Shown here: positions 56,075 through 64,000 of the stretch, in pieces
How the letters are laid out: each line of letters begins with the position of its first letter
How positions within the stretch are numbered: the first letter of the stretch is position 1
Origin: an endosymbiont of Acanthamoeba sp. UWC8
GTDB lineage: Bacteria > Pseudomonadota > Alphaproteobacteria > Rickettsiales > Midichloriaceae
Direction: 5' to 3'
Assembly (NCBI RefSeq): GCF_000730245.1
Contig: NZ_CP004403.1
Location: 1,426,001-1,490,000 of the forward strand
Length of the DNA: 64,000 bases
The notes under the pieces: generated by a model
Seen by the model: the letters and a program-made list of their open reading frames with translations, nothing else
What the model was told of the DNA's origin: nothing
Database searches by the model: none
Made by a program: the position numbers and the translations under genes

Positions 56075-56911
56075 ATGGATAAAATTTCAAATATACTGCC
56101 TTCAATTAGTGAAATAATTAAAAGGTATAAATTAATACCAAACAAAAAGCTTGGGCAAAATTTTATCCTTGATACTGATATCACTGATAGAATAGTTTTA
56201 TCGGCCGGAAATTTAAAAGGGGTTAATGTACTTGAAATAGGTTCAGGAGCAGGTACTTTAACCAGATCATTATTAGCAAGTAATGCTGAAAAAGTTGTTG
56301 CCGTTGAAATGGATGTAAACTGTATTAAAGCTTTAGAAACTCTAATTACTGCAAATGTTGAGCGTTTAAAGGTAGTGCAAGGAGATGCTCTCAAAATTAA
56401 GGAAGAGGAGGTAATTGACTATCCTGCTAAGGTGATTGCCAACCTTCCGTATAATATCGGTACCGAGTTAGTATTAAAGTGGATTACAAAAACAAATTTA
56501 TTTGAGTCTATCACGGTAATGTTGCAGAAGGAAGTAGTAGAAAGAATGTCGGCAATGCCTTCAACTACACATTACGGGAGGCTCTCAATTATATGCCAAT
56601 TGTTATGCGAAGTTGAGAAAAAATTTGATGTTGAAGCGCATCATTTTTATCCTCCTCCCAAAGTGACTTCAAGTATAGTAACTATAACCCCGAGAAAAGA
56701 ACCTCTTTATAATGCAAATATTAGTAAAGTGGAGAAAATGACCCAAATCTTATTTGGTCAACGTAGGAAAATGGTCAGATCTATATTAAAAAATAAAGTT
56801 CAGAATCTGGAATCAGTGCTTGAGGAGTTAAACATTAATCCGCTTGCAAGGCCGGAGAATCTTACACTTAAAAATTTTTGTGATCTGGGGGATAAAATTA
56901 TTTCCCTATAA
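56075..56911 (+). CDS. rsmA: 16S rRNA dimethyladenosine transferase RsmA (KsgA)
   Basis: This 278-residue SAM-dependent enzyme dimethylates two adjacent adenines near the 3' end of 16S rRNA. It shows NKKLGQNFILDTDI near residue 23 and the SAM-binding VLEIGSGAGTLTRSLL near residue 52. The catalytic NLPYNIGTELVLKW (NxPY) lies near residue 127, and YPPPKVTSSIV and FGQRRKMVRSIL follow. The lptD-surA-rsmA neighbourhood is an ancient proteobacterial cluster; here ilvE lies between, rsmA is inverted and pdxA is missing. It ends 1 bp before the convergent argR stop. Confidence 0.97.
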   Translation: MDKISNILPSISEIIKRYKLIPNKKLGQNFILDTDITDRIVLSAGNLKGVNVLEIGSGAGTLTRSLLASNAEKVVAVEMDVNCIKALETLITANVERLKVVQGDALKIKEEEVIDYPAKVIANLPYNIGTELVLKWITKTNLFESITVMLQKEVVERMSAMPSTTHYGRLSIICQLLCEVEKKFDVEAHHFYPPPKVTSSIVTITPRKEPLYNANISKVEKMTQILFGQRRKMVRSILKNKVQNLESVLEELNINPLARPENLTLKNFCDLGDKIISL

Positions 56912-56912
56912 G

Positions 56913-57338
56913 CTACATTATGAGCTCTTCAACTTGCCTTCTGGCTAGATGTAATTTATTGGGATTTTTTACTGCTATAAAAATTGTATCATCTCCGGCT
57001 ATAGTGCCTGCTATTTCTGATACCAGTTGGGATTTAGCTTCGATTTCATTATCAATTATAATAGCTATTGAATTGGCAACGCCCGGAATAGTCTTGATTA
57101 TAAGAAGATTGGGCTCCGAAATATTGATATATTTAATAACTGGCCTAGAGAAAAAGGTTTTTTTCTCTTTTACTTTGTAAATGCTGTTCTCTTTTTCAAT
57201 ATTCAGCTTCTTTAGTTTTCTAGATAGTGTAGATTGCTCTACGTGTTCTTGCGACAACTCCTCTATCTTAAGCATTAAAGCTTCCTGGCTCGAAATTTTC
57301 TCATTTTTTATAATTTCTAAAATCAGCTTTTCAATCAT
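56913..57338 (-). CDS. argR: Arginine repressor ArgR
   Basis: This 141-residue protein has an N-terminal winged helix (about 1-65; HVEQSTLSRKLKKLNIEK is the recognition region) and a C-terminal oligomerisation/arginine-binding domain. That domain contains EIAGTIAGDDTIFIAV, the GTIAGDDT loop that binds L-arginine. It is slightly short but complete. The divergent amino-acid ABC transporter starts 76 bp away, and two ARG-box-like palindromes lie in the gap, so autoregulation plus control of uptake is likely. ArgR is uncommon in Rickettsia proper but occurs in other members of the order. Confidence 0.93.
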   Translation of the reverse strand: MIEKLILEIIKNEKISSQEALMLKIEELSQEHVEQSTLSRKLKKLNIEKENSIYKVKEKKTFFSRPVIKYINISEPNLLIIKTIPGVANSIAIIIDNEIEAKSQLVSEIAGTIAGDDTIFIAVKNPNKLHLARRQVEELIM

Positions 57339-57357
57339 GGGTTATGAAGTTATATGT

Positions 57358-57392
57358 TGCATATGTATGCATAATAGGTTAGCATAGTATGC
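57358..57392. promoter_or_regulatory. Paired ARG-box-like operators between argR and the ABC importer
   Basis: TGCATATGTATGCA (57358-57371) matches the ARG-box core TGAATAATTATTCA at 10 of 14 positions and is a near-perfect palindrome. GCATAGTATGC (57382-57392) is a second perfect palindrome of the same shape. Their centres are about 22 bp apart, close to the 21-bp spacing of paired ARG boxes that bind one ArgR hexamer. The binding assignment is inference from location and symmetry. Confidence 0.6.
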
Positions 57393-57413
57393 AAAGAAAA
57401 GTCGAGAACAAAA

Positions 57414-58190
57414 ATGAAAAAGAAGCTTATAATATTAGTTCTAGGCCTACTATCAATTACGCTTATAATGTGCTTAAATCCATTTGCCGAGCATGATAAT
57501 GTAGATAGGGATATAAAAAAGACTTTAGTTATGGGGGTATCTTTAGACTATCCGCCTTTCGAGTTTATGCATTTAGGTAAGCCGCAGGGGTTTGATATTG
57601 ATTTAGCATATATGCTTGCAAATGAGCTTGATTTCAAGCTTGAGATTAAAGACATGGATTTCGGTTCCTTAATTCCTGCGTTAAATAGCAAGCAAATAGA
57701 TTTTATTATTTCAGCTATGTCGCCTTCTCCCGAGCGTGCTAAAAACGTAGATTTCACTAAATTATATTACCAGGCTAAAATAGAGATCTTAACTCTTGAC
57801 TCGAAAGATATAGAAGCAATATCCCGATTTGAAAATAAAAAAATCGGAGTGCAGATGGGTTCAACTATGGAAGCTTACTTAAAGAAAAAGCAAGCGGAAA
57901 TACCCTCGTTGGAAATTTTATCTATTGCCAGAGTCCCTGCATTAATTGAGGAATTGAAAATCGGAAGGATAGACGGGGTTTTATTAGATGCGGAAATCGC
58001 AAGAAAAATAATTTCTAGAAACCCGAATTTAAAATCCGGAGTTATTGAAGATTTTATAGGCGGTAATGCAGTTGTCTTACCCCTTAAATCAGAACTCACC
58101 GAAGCTTTTAACTATGCTTTGGATAATCTTGAAAAAGAAGGCAAGTTAAGAAGCTTAGAACAAAAATGGATTGTTGAAAGTAAAGAGTAA
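57414..58190 (+). CDS. Amino-acid ABC transporter substrate-binding protein
   Basis: This is a 258-residue family-3 solute-binding protein. The N-terminal hydrophobic signal ends LIMC, a weak lipobox, so lipoprotein or cleaved forms are both possible. MGVSLDYPPFEFMHLGKPQG and FDIDLAYMLANEL mark lobe 1. FIISAMSPSPERAKNVDFT is the classical ligand-loop block, with the Arg that binds the alpha-carboxylate. It captures an amino acid in the periplasm for the permease and ATPase encoded next. The ArgR-type operator upstream suggests arginine or another basic amino acid as cargo. Confidence 0.9.
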   Translation: MKKKLIILVLGLLSITLIMCLNPFAEHDNVDRDIKKTLVMGVSLDYPPFEFMHLGKPQGFDIDLAYMLANELDFKLEIKDMDFGSLIPALNSKQIDFIISAMSPSPERAKNVDFTKLYYQAKIEILTLDSKDIEAISRFENKKIGVQMGSTMEAYLKKKQAEIPSLEILSIARVPALIEELKIGRIDGVLLDAEIARKIISRNPNLKSGVIEDFIGGNAVVLPLKSELTEAFNYALDNLEKEGKLRSLEQKWIVESKE

Positions 58191-58196
58191 AAATTT

Positions 58197-58850
58197 ATGG
58201 TTAATTATGATTTTCAGTGGGTGTTATATATTGTTGAAGGAATAACTATTACTTTACAGTATTCCCTTACCTCGGTGTTTATCGGGTTTTTCCTTGGAAT
58301 TATATTCGCATTTATTATTTTAAGTGAAAATAAAGTACTCTCCTTCCCTGTGAAGCTTTATGTTTCAATAATAAGAGGTACCCCCCTTCTACTGCAATTA
58401 AGCATTGTCTATTTTGCCGTGCCTGCCCTTACTGGGTATAAGATATCGGCGTTTGCTTCCGGAGTTATTGCCTTTTCTATTAACTCAAGTGCTTATATAT
58501 GCGATATAATCAGAGCCGGGGTTCAAGCCATCGACAAGGGGCAATTTGAGGCAGCTAGGGTTTTAAATATACCTTATTTCTTTATGATGAAAGATATAAT
58601 TTTACCTCAGGCATTAAAAAATATATTACCTGCACTTATTAACGAAGTAGCTGGTATGATTAAAGAATCCTCAATTATTGCGATAATCGGGGAGGCAGAT
58701 TTGATGAGAAGGGCGCAAGTAGTTGCTGCTGAGCAGTATACTTATTTTGCTCCGCTTGTTGTCGCCGGGATCTGTTACTATATACTGGTAATTACTTTAA
58801 CTTATTTTGCTAAAATTTTAGAGACGAGATTACATGCTAAGTATAAATAA
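58197..58850 (+). CDS. Amino-acid ABC transporter permease
   Basis: This is a 217-residue permease with five helices of the HisM/GlnP family. The cytoplasmic EAA loop reads FEAARVLNIPYFFMMKDIILPQA near residues 119-141, interacting with the ATPase. The opening GITITLQYSLTSVFIGFFLG is typical. Only one permease gene is present, so the channel is probably a homodimer. It starts 6 bp after the binding-protein gene and overlaps the ATPase gene by 17 bp, so all three are one operon. Confidence 0.93.
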   Translation: MVNYDFQWVLYIVEGITITLQYSLTSVFIGFFLGIIFAFIILSENKVLSFPVKLYVSIIRGTPLLLQLSIVYFAVPALTGYKISAFASGVIAFSINSSAYICDIIRAGVQAIDKGQFEAARVLNIPYFFMMKDIILPQALKNILPALINEVAGMIKESSIIAIIGEADLMRRAQVVAAEQYTYFAPLVVAGICYYILVITLTYFAKILETRLHAKYK

Positions 58851-59526
58851 TTTAACTAAATATTTTGGTGACCACAAAGTATTAGACGGGATAAACTTTA
58901 AAGTTAGCAGAGGAGAAGTTATTTCTATCATCGGCTCATCGGGAAGCGGTAAATCAACAATTTTAAGATGTATAGCAGGCCTGGAGGATTATACCCAAGG
59001 TGAAATCAAAGTGGGTGCGAATAGTAAAAAACATAACATAGGTATGGTATTTCAAAACTTTTGCCTTTTTCCTAATATGACCGTGTTACAAAATTTGACC
59101 TATGCACCGGTTAAAATTTTGAAGAAGAGTAAGCAGGAAGCAGAGGATAAAGCAATAGAGCTACTTAAAAAAGTCGGGCTGGAAACTTCAGTGGATAAAT
59201 ATCCTTCTGCCCTCTCGGGCGGCCAAAAACAAAGGGCGGCAATTGCAAGAACATTATGTATGGAGCCGGAAATCCTGCTTTTCGATGAGCCGACTTCAGC
59301 ACTTGATCCCGAAAACGTTAAGGAAGTTTTAGAAACCATAAAACAACTCGCGCACACTAATATTACGCTTATTATAGTAACTCACGAGATGCTGTTCGCT
59401 AAAGAGATCTCTGATCGGGTTATATTTATCGATGGGGGAAAAATTTTAGAAGATGCTTCTACTTATGAAATATTCAATAACCCTAAAAGTGAACGCTTAA
59501 AGCTGTTTTTAAAAAATATTCTGTAG
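58834..59526 (+). CDS. Amino-acid ABC transporter ATP-binding protein
   Basis: This 230-residue ATPase has Walker A IIGSSGSGKSTILRC near residue 31 and a Q-loop in GMVFQNFCLFPNMTVLQN. The signature ALSGGQKQRAAIARTL is followed by Walker B ILLFDEPTSALDPE and an H-loop in IIVTHEMLFA. It belongs to the GlnQ/ArtP/HisP group that energises polar amino-acid uptake. It overlaps the permease gene and closes the operon; the next gene is a flagellin-like fragment. Confidence 0.95.
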   Translation: MLSINNLTKYFGDHKVLDGINFKVSRGEVISIIGSSGSGKSTILRCIAGLEDYTQGEIKVGANSKKHNIGMVFQNFCLFPNMTVLQNLTYAPVKILKKSKQEAEDKAIELLKKVGLETSVDKYPSALSGGQKQRAAIARTLCMEPEILLFDEPTSALDPENVKEVLETIKQLAHTNITLIIVTHEMLFAKEISDRVIFIDGGKILEDASTYEIFNNPKSERLKLFLKNIL

Positions 59527-59645
59527 AGATAAATCTTGTCTTAGATGTAATAATAATTAATCTGAAAATGTTAGGTTTTATTAAGTATATAGAATAACTA
59601 CTTAAATGAAAGCCGTGCGTATAAAATATTAAGGGGGGAATAAAT

Positions 59646-60690
59646 ATGACGAATTCGATTAGCTCAAATTTAGTTACTAACGCTGCAGGCACAACGATAG
59701 GTAAAACCTCTAAAGCTTTAGGAAAAGCTGCCGAACGGTTATATAAGGGAGAAAAGATCACAAAACCTTTCAATTATGCATTTGATCTTTCAAGCGAAGT
59801 AGATGCAAAAAAAAGTCGGAGAAGCAATTGATGAGGCGATTGCCAAAATAAAAGCTGGGAGCTCCAAAACAAATATAAAAAATTTTATTTATGACCCGGC
59901 GGCAATAGAAGTCAAGCATGGGACTGCGGTGCTTGGGATGTCTGACGGTGCATCAACATGGATTCTGGATGGCCTAACAAGAATGAGGGAACTTACCATG
60001 GAAGCTGCCATGGCAAGCTCTTCGGATGTTGAAAGAGGGTATTACAATGAGGAATTTGTGCAGCTTGTATGGGAGCAAGAATACCTTGTAAAAAAGACTG
60101 TTTCTGCAAATATAACTTTTACAGCTATACCAGGTACAAATGATGCTATAGCTGCTTTAAACATAAATGGAGTCATTTTTGATTTTGACTTTGGTGGTTC
60201 AACCGTGGTAACCGGTGCCAATATAATAATAGACGGAGATTTAACTACTACTAAAGCAAGTGCTATTGCTGACATTATTAACAATGTCGGTGCTGATTAT
60301 CATTCAACAATGACTGAGCAAAATGCAGCAAGGCTATCTGATCTGGTTGCAGCTGTTAATGGTAACACTTTAACTATTAACAGCAAAAAAGAGGGTATTG
60401 CAGGTTTGTTTTTAGTAACTGCAGGCGGTGTAGCAAACTCAGCTGAATACATGGTGTCTACTTCAGCGGGAAGTGTATTATATACTGTTAATAATACTGC
60501 TGCAGGAACTATAAGCGCTTGTTGCTATCAGGGATTTAAATTAGAACAAGAACACCTTGTAAGTACTAGGGTATTCAACAATAAGGCATTACTTGAGGGC
60601 ATATCTTTTAAAGACGAAAATTTAAGCGATAACACCTTTGACGGAGCGGCTCCGGTGGATAATGCCCTACATATCAATTTTGAATATTAA
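59646..60690 (+). pseudogene. Broken, rearranged flagellin-like gene
   Basis: After AAGGGGGG and a spaced ATG the first frame gives a flagellin N-terminus (MTNSISSNLVTNAAG, then TTIGKTSKALGKAAERLYKG) but stops at 59831. The homology continues in another frame after a run of eight As (59807-59814); seven As would fuse the frames. Order is scrambled relative to the intact flagellin at 61545. A piece like its C-terminal helix (GEAIDEAIAKIKAG) is followed by the N-terminal block TAVLGMSDGASTWILDGLTR, then the central module, and only then TRVFNNKALLEG. The true C-terminal D0 helix is missing, so it would not polymerise normally. It is most likely a decaying paralogue that may act as a donor for gene conversion. 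Confidence 0.8.
60102..60517 (+). repeat. Flagellin central module, copy 1
   Basis: This stretch is a direct repeat, by eye about 85% identical, of 62028-62445 in the intact flagellin gene. It encodes the module from SANITF through AGTIS. In this copy the module interrupts the flagellin framework at a duplicated EQExLV motif. The two copies flank fixH. Confidence 0.85.
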
Positions 60691-60708
60691 ATTTCCTGAT
60701 AATTCTAA

Positions 60709-60747
60709 TTAGCAACCGGCTGTTATATAAAAATAATCGGTTGCTAA
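60709..60747 (+). terminator. Hairpin after the flagellin-like fragment
   Basis: TTAGCAACCG (60709-60718) pairs perfectly with CGGTTGCTAA (60738-60747) around a 19-nt AT-rich loop. No T-tract follows, so intrinsic termination is uncertain; it could also protect an mRNA 3' end. Confidence 0.5.
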
Positions 60748-60854
60748 GTAAGTCAGCCTAAAAATTTAATCAGCAAAATATTGCTTTTATATTATGCATG
60801 TAGTATTTCCTATATTAAAGCATCTTGGTGCGCCATATTTTAAAAGAGCATGCT

Positions 60855-61340
60855 ATGGAAACCAAAAAATCAATAATACCATATTTATTTATTGCCTTCA
60901 TACTTCTTTATGTAACTCTGGATTCAATCTTTATTTATATTTCTAAAAATTCATATAATGGAATTATCACAGAAAATGCTTACCAAAAAGGGTTGGATTA
61001 TAATCAAGTAATTAAGGAAAATGAAGCGCAAAAGAAACTGGGATGGATCGGTAATCTTAGATATTATTTGGTTGGCAAAAACTTAGTCGAACTTGATTTT
61101 ACCCTTTTTGATAAGAAATATCGCCCGGTTAAAGGCGCTGAAGTTGAAGTGCGTATTATGAGGCCGGTAACTGATAAGTATGATACAGTTGTGAAGTTGG
61201 AGGAGATTTCCTCCGGCAGATACTCAAACAAAGTGCAGCTGCCGCTTCAGGGACAATGGGAAATAAAACTGAAAGCTTCAGTCAAAAACGATATATTCTT
61301 TTTAAATAGAAGAATTACAATCAGCGATAAGGAGCAGTGA
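60855..61340 (+). CDS. fixH: FixH-like protein (cbb3 oxidase maturation)
   Basis: This 161-residue protein has one N-terminal membrane helix (IIPYLFIAFILLYVTLDSIF). It is followed by YNGIITENAYQKGLDYNQVI, the conserved FixH region, and a beta-rich periplasmic domain (FDKKYRPVKGAEVEVRIMRP, then GQWEIKLKAS). FixH/CcoH proteins act with the copper pump FixI in assembling cbb3-type cytochrome oxidase. Other fix/cco genes are not nearby; a SafE-type protein at 1333 could belong to the same process. The ATG at 60855 is chosen over an in-frame TTG at 60825, which lacks support. It stands between the two flagellin copies. Confidence 0.8.
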   Translation: METKKSIIPYLFIAFILLYVTLDSIFIYISKNSYNGIITENAYQKGLDYNQVIKENEAQKKLGWIGNLRYYLVGKNLVELDFTLFDKKYRPVKGAEVEVRIMRPVTDKYDTVVKLEEISSGRYSNKVQLPLQGQWEIKLKASVKNDIFFLNRRITISDKEQ

Positions 61341-61544
61341 GAATATAGTATATTTATCGCTTTATATATTAAATTAAAGTTAAGAAAATTTGTCATCGCT
61401 TTAAAATAATTGATAAAAAAATATTGCCATAAGTTCATTTTAGAATTAGCATTAAGTTATTAGGTAAAGTTTCAATATAGATTCAATCTTTATCTACTAC
61501 AGAGACATTAGTCTCAATCAAAAAATCCAAGTAGGAAAAAAATT

Positions 61545-63959
61545 ATGACAACTTCAATCAGTTCAAATTTAACTGCAAACGTTACTGGTGCAACAATAGG
61601 CAAAACCAGCAGTGCAATTGCAAAAGCCGCTAAGCAATTATCTACAGGCGAAAGAATTACTAAAGCATCGGATGATGCGGCAGGTTTATCGGTTGGTACC
61701 GGTTTAAAAATAAACATGACTGCACTTCAAACCGCTTTAAAGTCAACCGGACAAGCAAATGCAGTGCTCGGGGTGGCTGACGGTGCGGCAAGCGGGATTC
61801 TGGACGGCTTAACAAGAATGAAAGAGCTTACTATGCAAGCTGCCATGGGAAGTTCTTCACCGAATGAAAGAGGATATTACGACGAGGAATTTCAACAACT
61901 TGTAAGTGAGCAAGATCGTCTTGTGGATACCAGCACATTCAACAATAAGACATTACTTGACGGGTCTCTTTCCAGTGGTAAAGGCGTAGAATCAAATACT
62001 GCTTCCGCAAGTGAAGGTGCATCCGCTTCTGCAAATATAACTTTTACCGGAACCGTTGGTAGTGCTAACGCAGTAGCCGCTTTAAATATAAACGGTGTCG
62101 CATTTGATTTTGACTTTACCGGTGCCGCAACAGTTGTAACAGGTGCTAATATAGTAATCGACGGTACCTTAACTACTACCAAAGCAAGTACTATTGCTGA
62201 CATTATTAACAACGTCGGTGCTGATTATCACTCAACAATGACTGAGCAAAATGCGGCAAGGCTATCTGATCTGGTTGCAACTGCTAACGGGAACACTTTA
62301 ACTATTACCAGTAAAAAAGAAGGTGTTGCAGGTTCATTCTTAGTAACAGCAGGCGGTGTAGCAAACTCAATTCAGTATATGGCGACTACTTCAGCAGGAA
62401 GTACATCATATACTGTTCTTGATGCTACTGCAGGTACTATAAGCGGTTATTACTCGGCAGGTTCCACAACCGGGTCTCTAGGAAGAAGTTCTGTAAGTGT
62501 GCAAGGTACAATCGGTGATAATATTCTTAAGACCTTAACCCAAACTACTGCAACTTCAGGCTGGGTAACCGTAAATGCAACAGATTTAGCGAATGATGAT
62601 GTTTTAAGTGTATTTGGAACAAAACTTACTTTAAAAGATAAGGTGGAAACTCCTGAATCCCAAATTTTAAGAAGTAAGACAAGCGATTTGGAAACTTTAA
62701 AAAATATTGCAACATATTTAAATAATTCCGAAGATTCTAATATTGCCAACTATATTTATGAAGCTAGATTAGATTCCGGTAACCTGGAAATTAGAGCTAC
62801 TGCAAAAGGTGCGACAAGCACATTTAACGGTGCAAATTTAATAATTGATACTACAGCTGTATCGGTTAGTGCGGGAACTGCAGGTGCTGCTGACGGTATT
62901 GATGTTTCTCATATTAGTGATAATGCCTCCTTTATGGGTAAGCTAAGTGGATTTACGGCAACAAGAACCGGAGATGATGCGGTTAAGCTAAGCATAAAAG
63001 CCGGTGACTATACTTATGAAGCTGAAGTAAAAGATACCGCTCCGACTGCAGACTATATCATCAGAATGAAATCTAACGATCTAGACGGGAAAGGCGGATA
63101 CTTTGATTTGCAATTAGCTGCTAACAATGGTGTTACTGTTGCTAATCAACCTGAAGCCGATAACTTCGCTAAAAGACTTAATGATGCCGTAGCTCCACTT
63201 AATTTCTACCAAAATAGAGATATCTCTACCTTTGATGCAAGTGGAACTTCAATTGAAGATACCGTAATCACTCTGACTTCAAAAAGCTTTGATGCAATTA
63301 ACGTTGCGGATATTAAAGTTGTAGGTTCTACGGAAACTAATGACCAGAAGGCTCAACTCAGTATTACTTTAAGTGACGGGAGAGTATTCTCTAAGTCAGA
63401 TTTAGCTGAAAGCGCGCCTAAAGGACAAAAAATTGAGCTTATCAATACCACGGATAGTAATGAAAAGATCTCTATCATTTGGGGTAAAGATATTAAGTTC
63501 ATAACTGATACTGAAGTTAACACATTACAGAATGATTTACTTTCAGCATTTAAAGCGAATCAAGTTGGGATGAGCTTCCAAGTAGGAACCAAAACCGACC
63601 AGGTAATCGGCGTTGAATTAGGTGATTTAAGTACCAAAGCTTTATTTAAAGGTGAAGTTCTAGATATTTCAACTGAAGAAGGTGCAAAAAAAGCCGGAGA
63701 AGTAATTGATGCGGCGATTGACGAAGTAAAAGGAGCAAGAGCTAGTATTGGTGCGCAACAAGCAAGGTTTGACAGTGCTGCATCAAATATTGCAACTACT
63801 CTTCAAAATACCGATGCTGCAAGAGCAGTGTATCTTGATACTAACGTCGCCGAATCATCTACTAACTTCGGGCTAGCTCAAGTTAAGATGAATGCGAGCA
63901 TTTCAGTATTGGCTCAAGTAAATAACTTACCGCAAAGTTTGTTAAAGCTACTTGGTTAA
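61545..63959 (+). CDS. fliC: Large flagellin
   Basis: This 804-residue flagellin has intact terminal D0/D1 regions. The N-terminus (MTTSISSNLTANVTG, GKTSSAIAKAAKQLSTGERI, then TKASDDAAGLSVGTGLK) and the C-terminus (ARASIGAQQARFDSAASNI, ending LPQSLLKLLG) are both present. LTRMKELTMQAAMGSSS and TFNNKTLLDG are classic N-terminal blocks. The surface-exposed middle (about 150-690) is much larger than in common flagellins of 300-500 residues. It contains a module near 165-300 (LTITSKKEGVAGSFLVTAGG) resembling flagellin hook-IN repeats. AGTAGGA precedes the ATG. With flhA it supports a flagellum or exported filament. A terminator-like hairpin follows. Confidence 0.93.
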   Translation: MTTSISSNLTANVTGATIGKTSSAIAKAAKQLSTGERITKASDDAAGLSVGTGLKINMTALQTALKSTGQANAVLGVADGAASGILDGLTRMKELTMQAAMGSSSPNERGYYDEEFQQLVSEQDRLVDTSTFNNKTLLDGSLSSGKGVESNTASASEGASASANITFTGTVGSANAVAALNINGVAFDFDFTGAATVVTGANIVIDGTLTTTKASTIADIINNVGADYHSTMTEQNAARLSDLVATANGNTLTITSKKEGVAGSFLVTAGGVANSIQYMATTSAGSTSYTVLDATAGTISGYYSAGSTTGSLGRSSVSVQGTIGDNILKTLTQTTATSGWVTVNATDLANDDVLSVFGTKLTLKDKVETPESQILRSKTSDLETLKNIATYLNNSEDSNIANYIYEARLDSGNLEIRATAKGATSTFNGANLIIDTTAVSVSAGTAGAADGIDVSHISDNASFMGKLSGFTATRTGDDAVKLSIKAGDYTYEAEVKDTAPTADYIIRMKSNDLDGKGGYFDLQLAANNGVTVANQPEADNFAKRLNDAVAPLNFYQNRDISTFDASGTSIEDTVITLTSKSFDAINVADIKVVGSTETNDQKAQLSITLSDGRVFSKSDLAESAPKGQKIELINTTDSNEKISIIWGKDIKFITDTEVNTLQNDLLSAFKANQVGMSFQVGTKTDQVIGVELGDLSTKALFKGEVLDISTEEGAKKAGEVIDAAIDEVKGARASIGAQQARFDSAASNIATTLQNTDAARAVYLDTNVAESSTNFGLAQVKMNASISVLAQVNNLPQSLLKLLG
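62028..62445 (+). repeat. Flagellin central module, copy 2
   Basis: This is the counterpart of the copy at 60102-60517, located here between the DGSLSSGK region and GRSSVSVQG. Strong similarity over 416-418 bp, including silent sites, suggests recent duplication or gene conversion. Confidence 0.85.
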
Positions 63960-63979
63960 TATTTAAAAATAGAAAGCTT

Positions 63980-63997
63980 GGGGAGAAATACCTCCCC
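63980..63997 (+). terminator. Likely terminator hairpin after flagellin
   Basis: GGGGAG (63980-63985) pairs with CTCCCC (63992-63997) around a 6-nt loop, 20 bp after the flagellin stop. The window ends 3 bases later, so the expected T-tract cannot be seen. Confidence 0.6.
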
Positions 63998-64000
63998 GGG

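Noticed and set aside
59803-60690. Treating the second flagellin-like frame as an independent gene starting at 59803
   Set aside because: Its first ATG lies inside the poly-A junction and the upstream frame carries the flagellin N-terminus, so it is one broken gene.
61465-61491. TAAAGTTT resembling a flagellar sigma-28 -35 box before the large flagellin
   Set aside because: The matching -10 (GCCGATAA) is absent at the expected spacing; only one of eight bases agrees.

Overview
The window looks like a chromosomal segment from an AT-rich intracellular alphaproteobacterium of the order Rickettsiales, most like the flagellum-encoding Midichloriaceae-type endosymbionts of protists. This is an inference from gene content: DUF2610 and DUF3576 proteins of rickettsial type, COQ9, a mitofilin/HemY pair, hemE beside an origin-like region, several eukaryotic-like repeat proteins, and flagellar genes (flhA, flagellins). 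No rRNA, tRNA, CRISPR array, complete insertion sequence or type IV secretion gene is visible, so the secretion route of the putative effectors is not shown here.

Layout. 1-6000: a truncated bamB-like lipoprotein gene, a SafE-type membrane protein, sixA, a 306-bp AT-rich gap with two facing DnaA boxes (candidate oriC), then hemE-dnaB. 5880-9100: a 53-aa secreted-peptide ORF, a symporter/histidine-kinase fusion, and DUF2610. 9170-22100: an accessory stretch. It holds a protein of unknown function behind a Fur-type operator, an LRR/F-box-like protein, an ankyrin protein with a clan-CD-like peptidase head, and an ankyrin protein with an ADP-ribosyltransferase-like tail. Housekeeping genes (pheT, an EAL phosphodiesterase, hemJ, coq9, map) lie between them. 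22176-38270: gyrB, an APH-type kinase, fumC, gatA, two tandem paralogous lipoproteins, a small inverted-repeat element, plsY, hslU, phaA-phaB, two M23-family envelope proteins and fmt. 38265-40424: a large protein with a phosphoinositide-phosphatase signature. 40500-57340: DUF3576, tpiA, HemY/mitofilin, a DsbA-like protein, an M48-TPR protease, flhA, priA, cysS, a frameshifted surA, lptD, ilvE, rsmA and argR. 57340-64000: paired ARG-box-like palindromes, an amino-acid ABC importer operon, a broken mosaic flagellin, fixH and an 804-aa flagellin.

How the genes fit together. Outer-membrane biogenesis (BamB, SurA, LptD, BepA-like protease), peptidoglycan remodelling (M23 pair) and LPS assembly point to a complete Gram-negative envelope. 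HemE, HemJ and HemY point to haem synthesis, and FixH plus the SafE-type protein point to cbb3-type oxidase maturation. ArgR with its operator and importer points to scavenging of host amino acids. FlhA, flagellin and an EAL phosphodiesterase point to a regulated flagellum or a flagellar export remnant.

The strongest unusual signal is that two unrelated proteins, at 9235-9978 and 15795-18125, both end exactly in HDEL, the eukaryotic ER-retrieval tetrapeptide. One of them pairs a clan-CD-like peptidase domain with ankyrin repeats, the architecture known for the ER-associated Rickettsia effector RARP-2. With the F-box-like, ADP-ribosyltransferase-like and phosphoinositide-phosphatase-like proteins, the window carries five candidate host-directed effectors. 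Two poly-A-tract frameshifts (surA, flagellin-like) may reflect decay, slippage or sequencing error.
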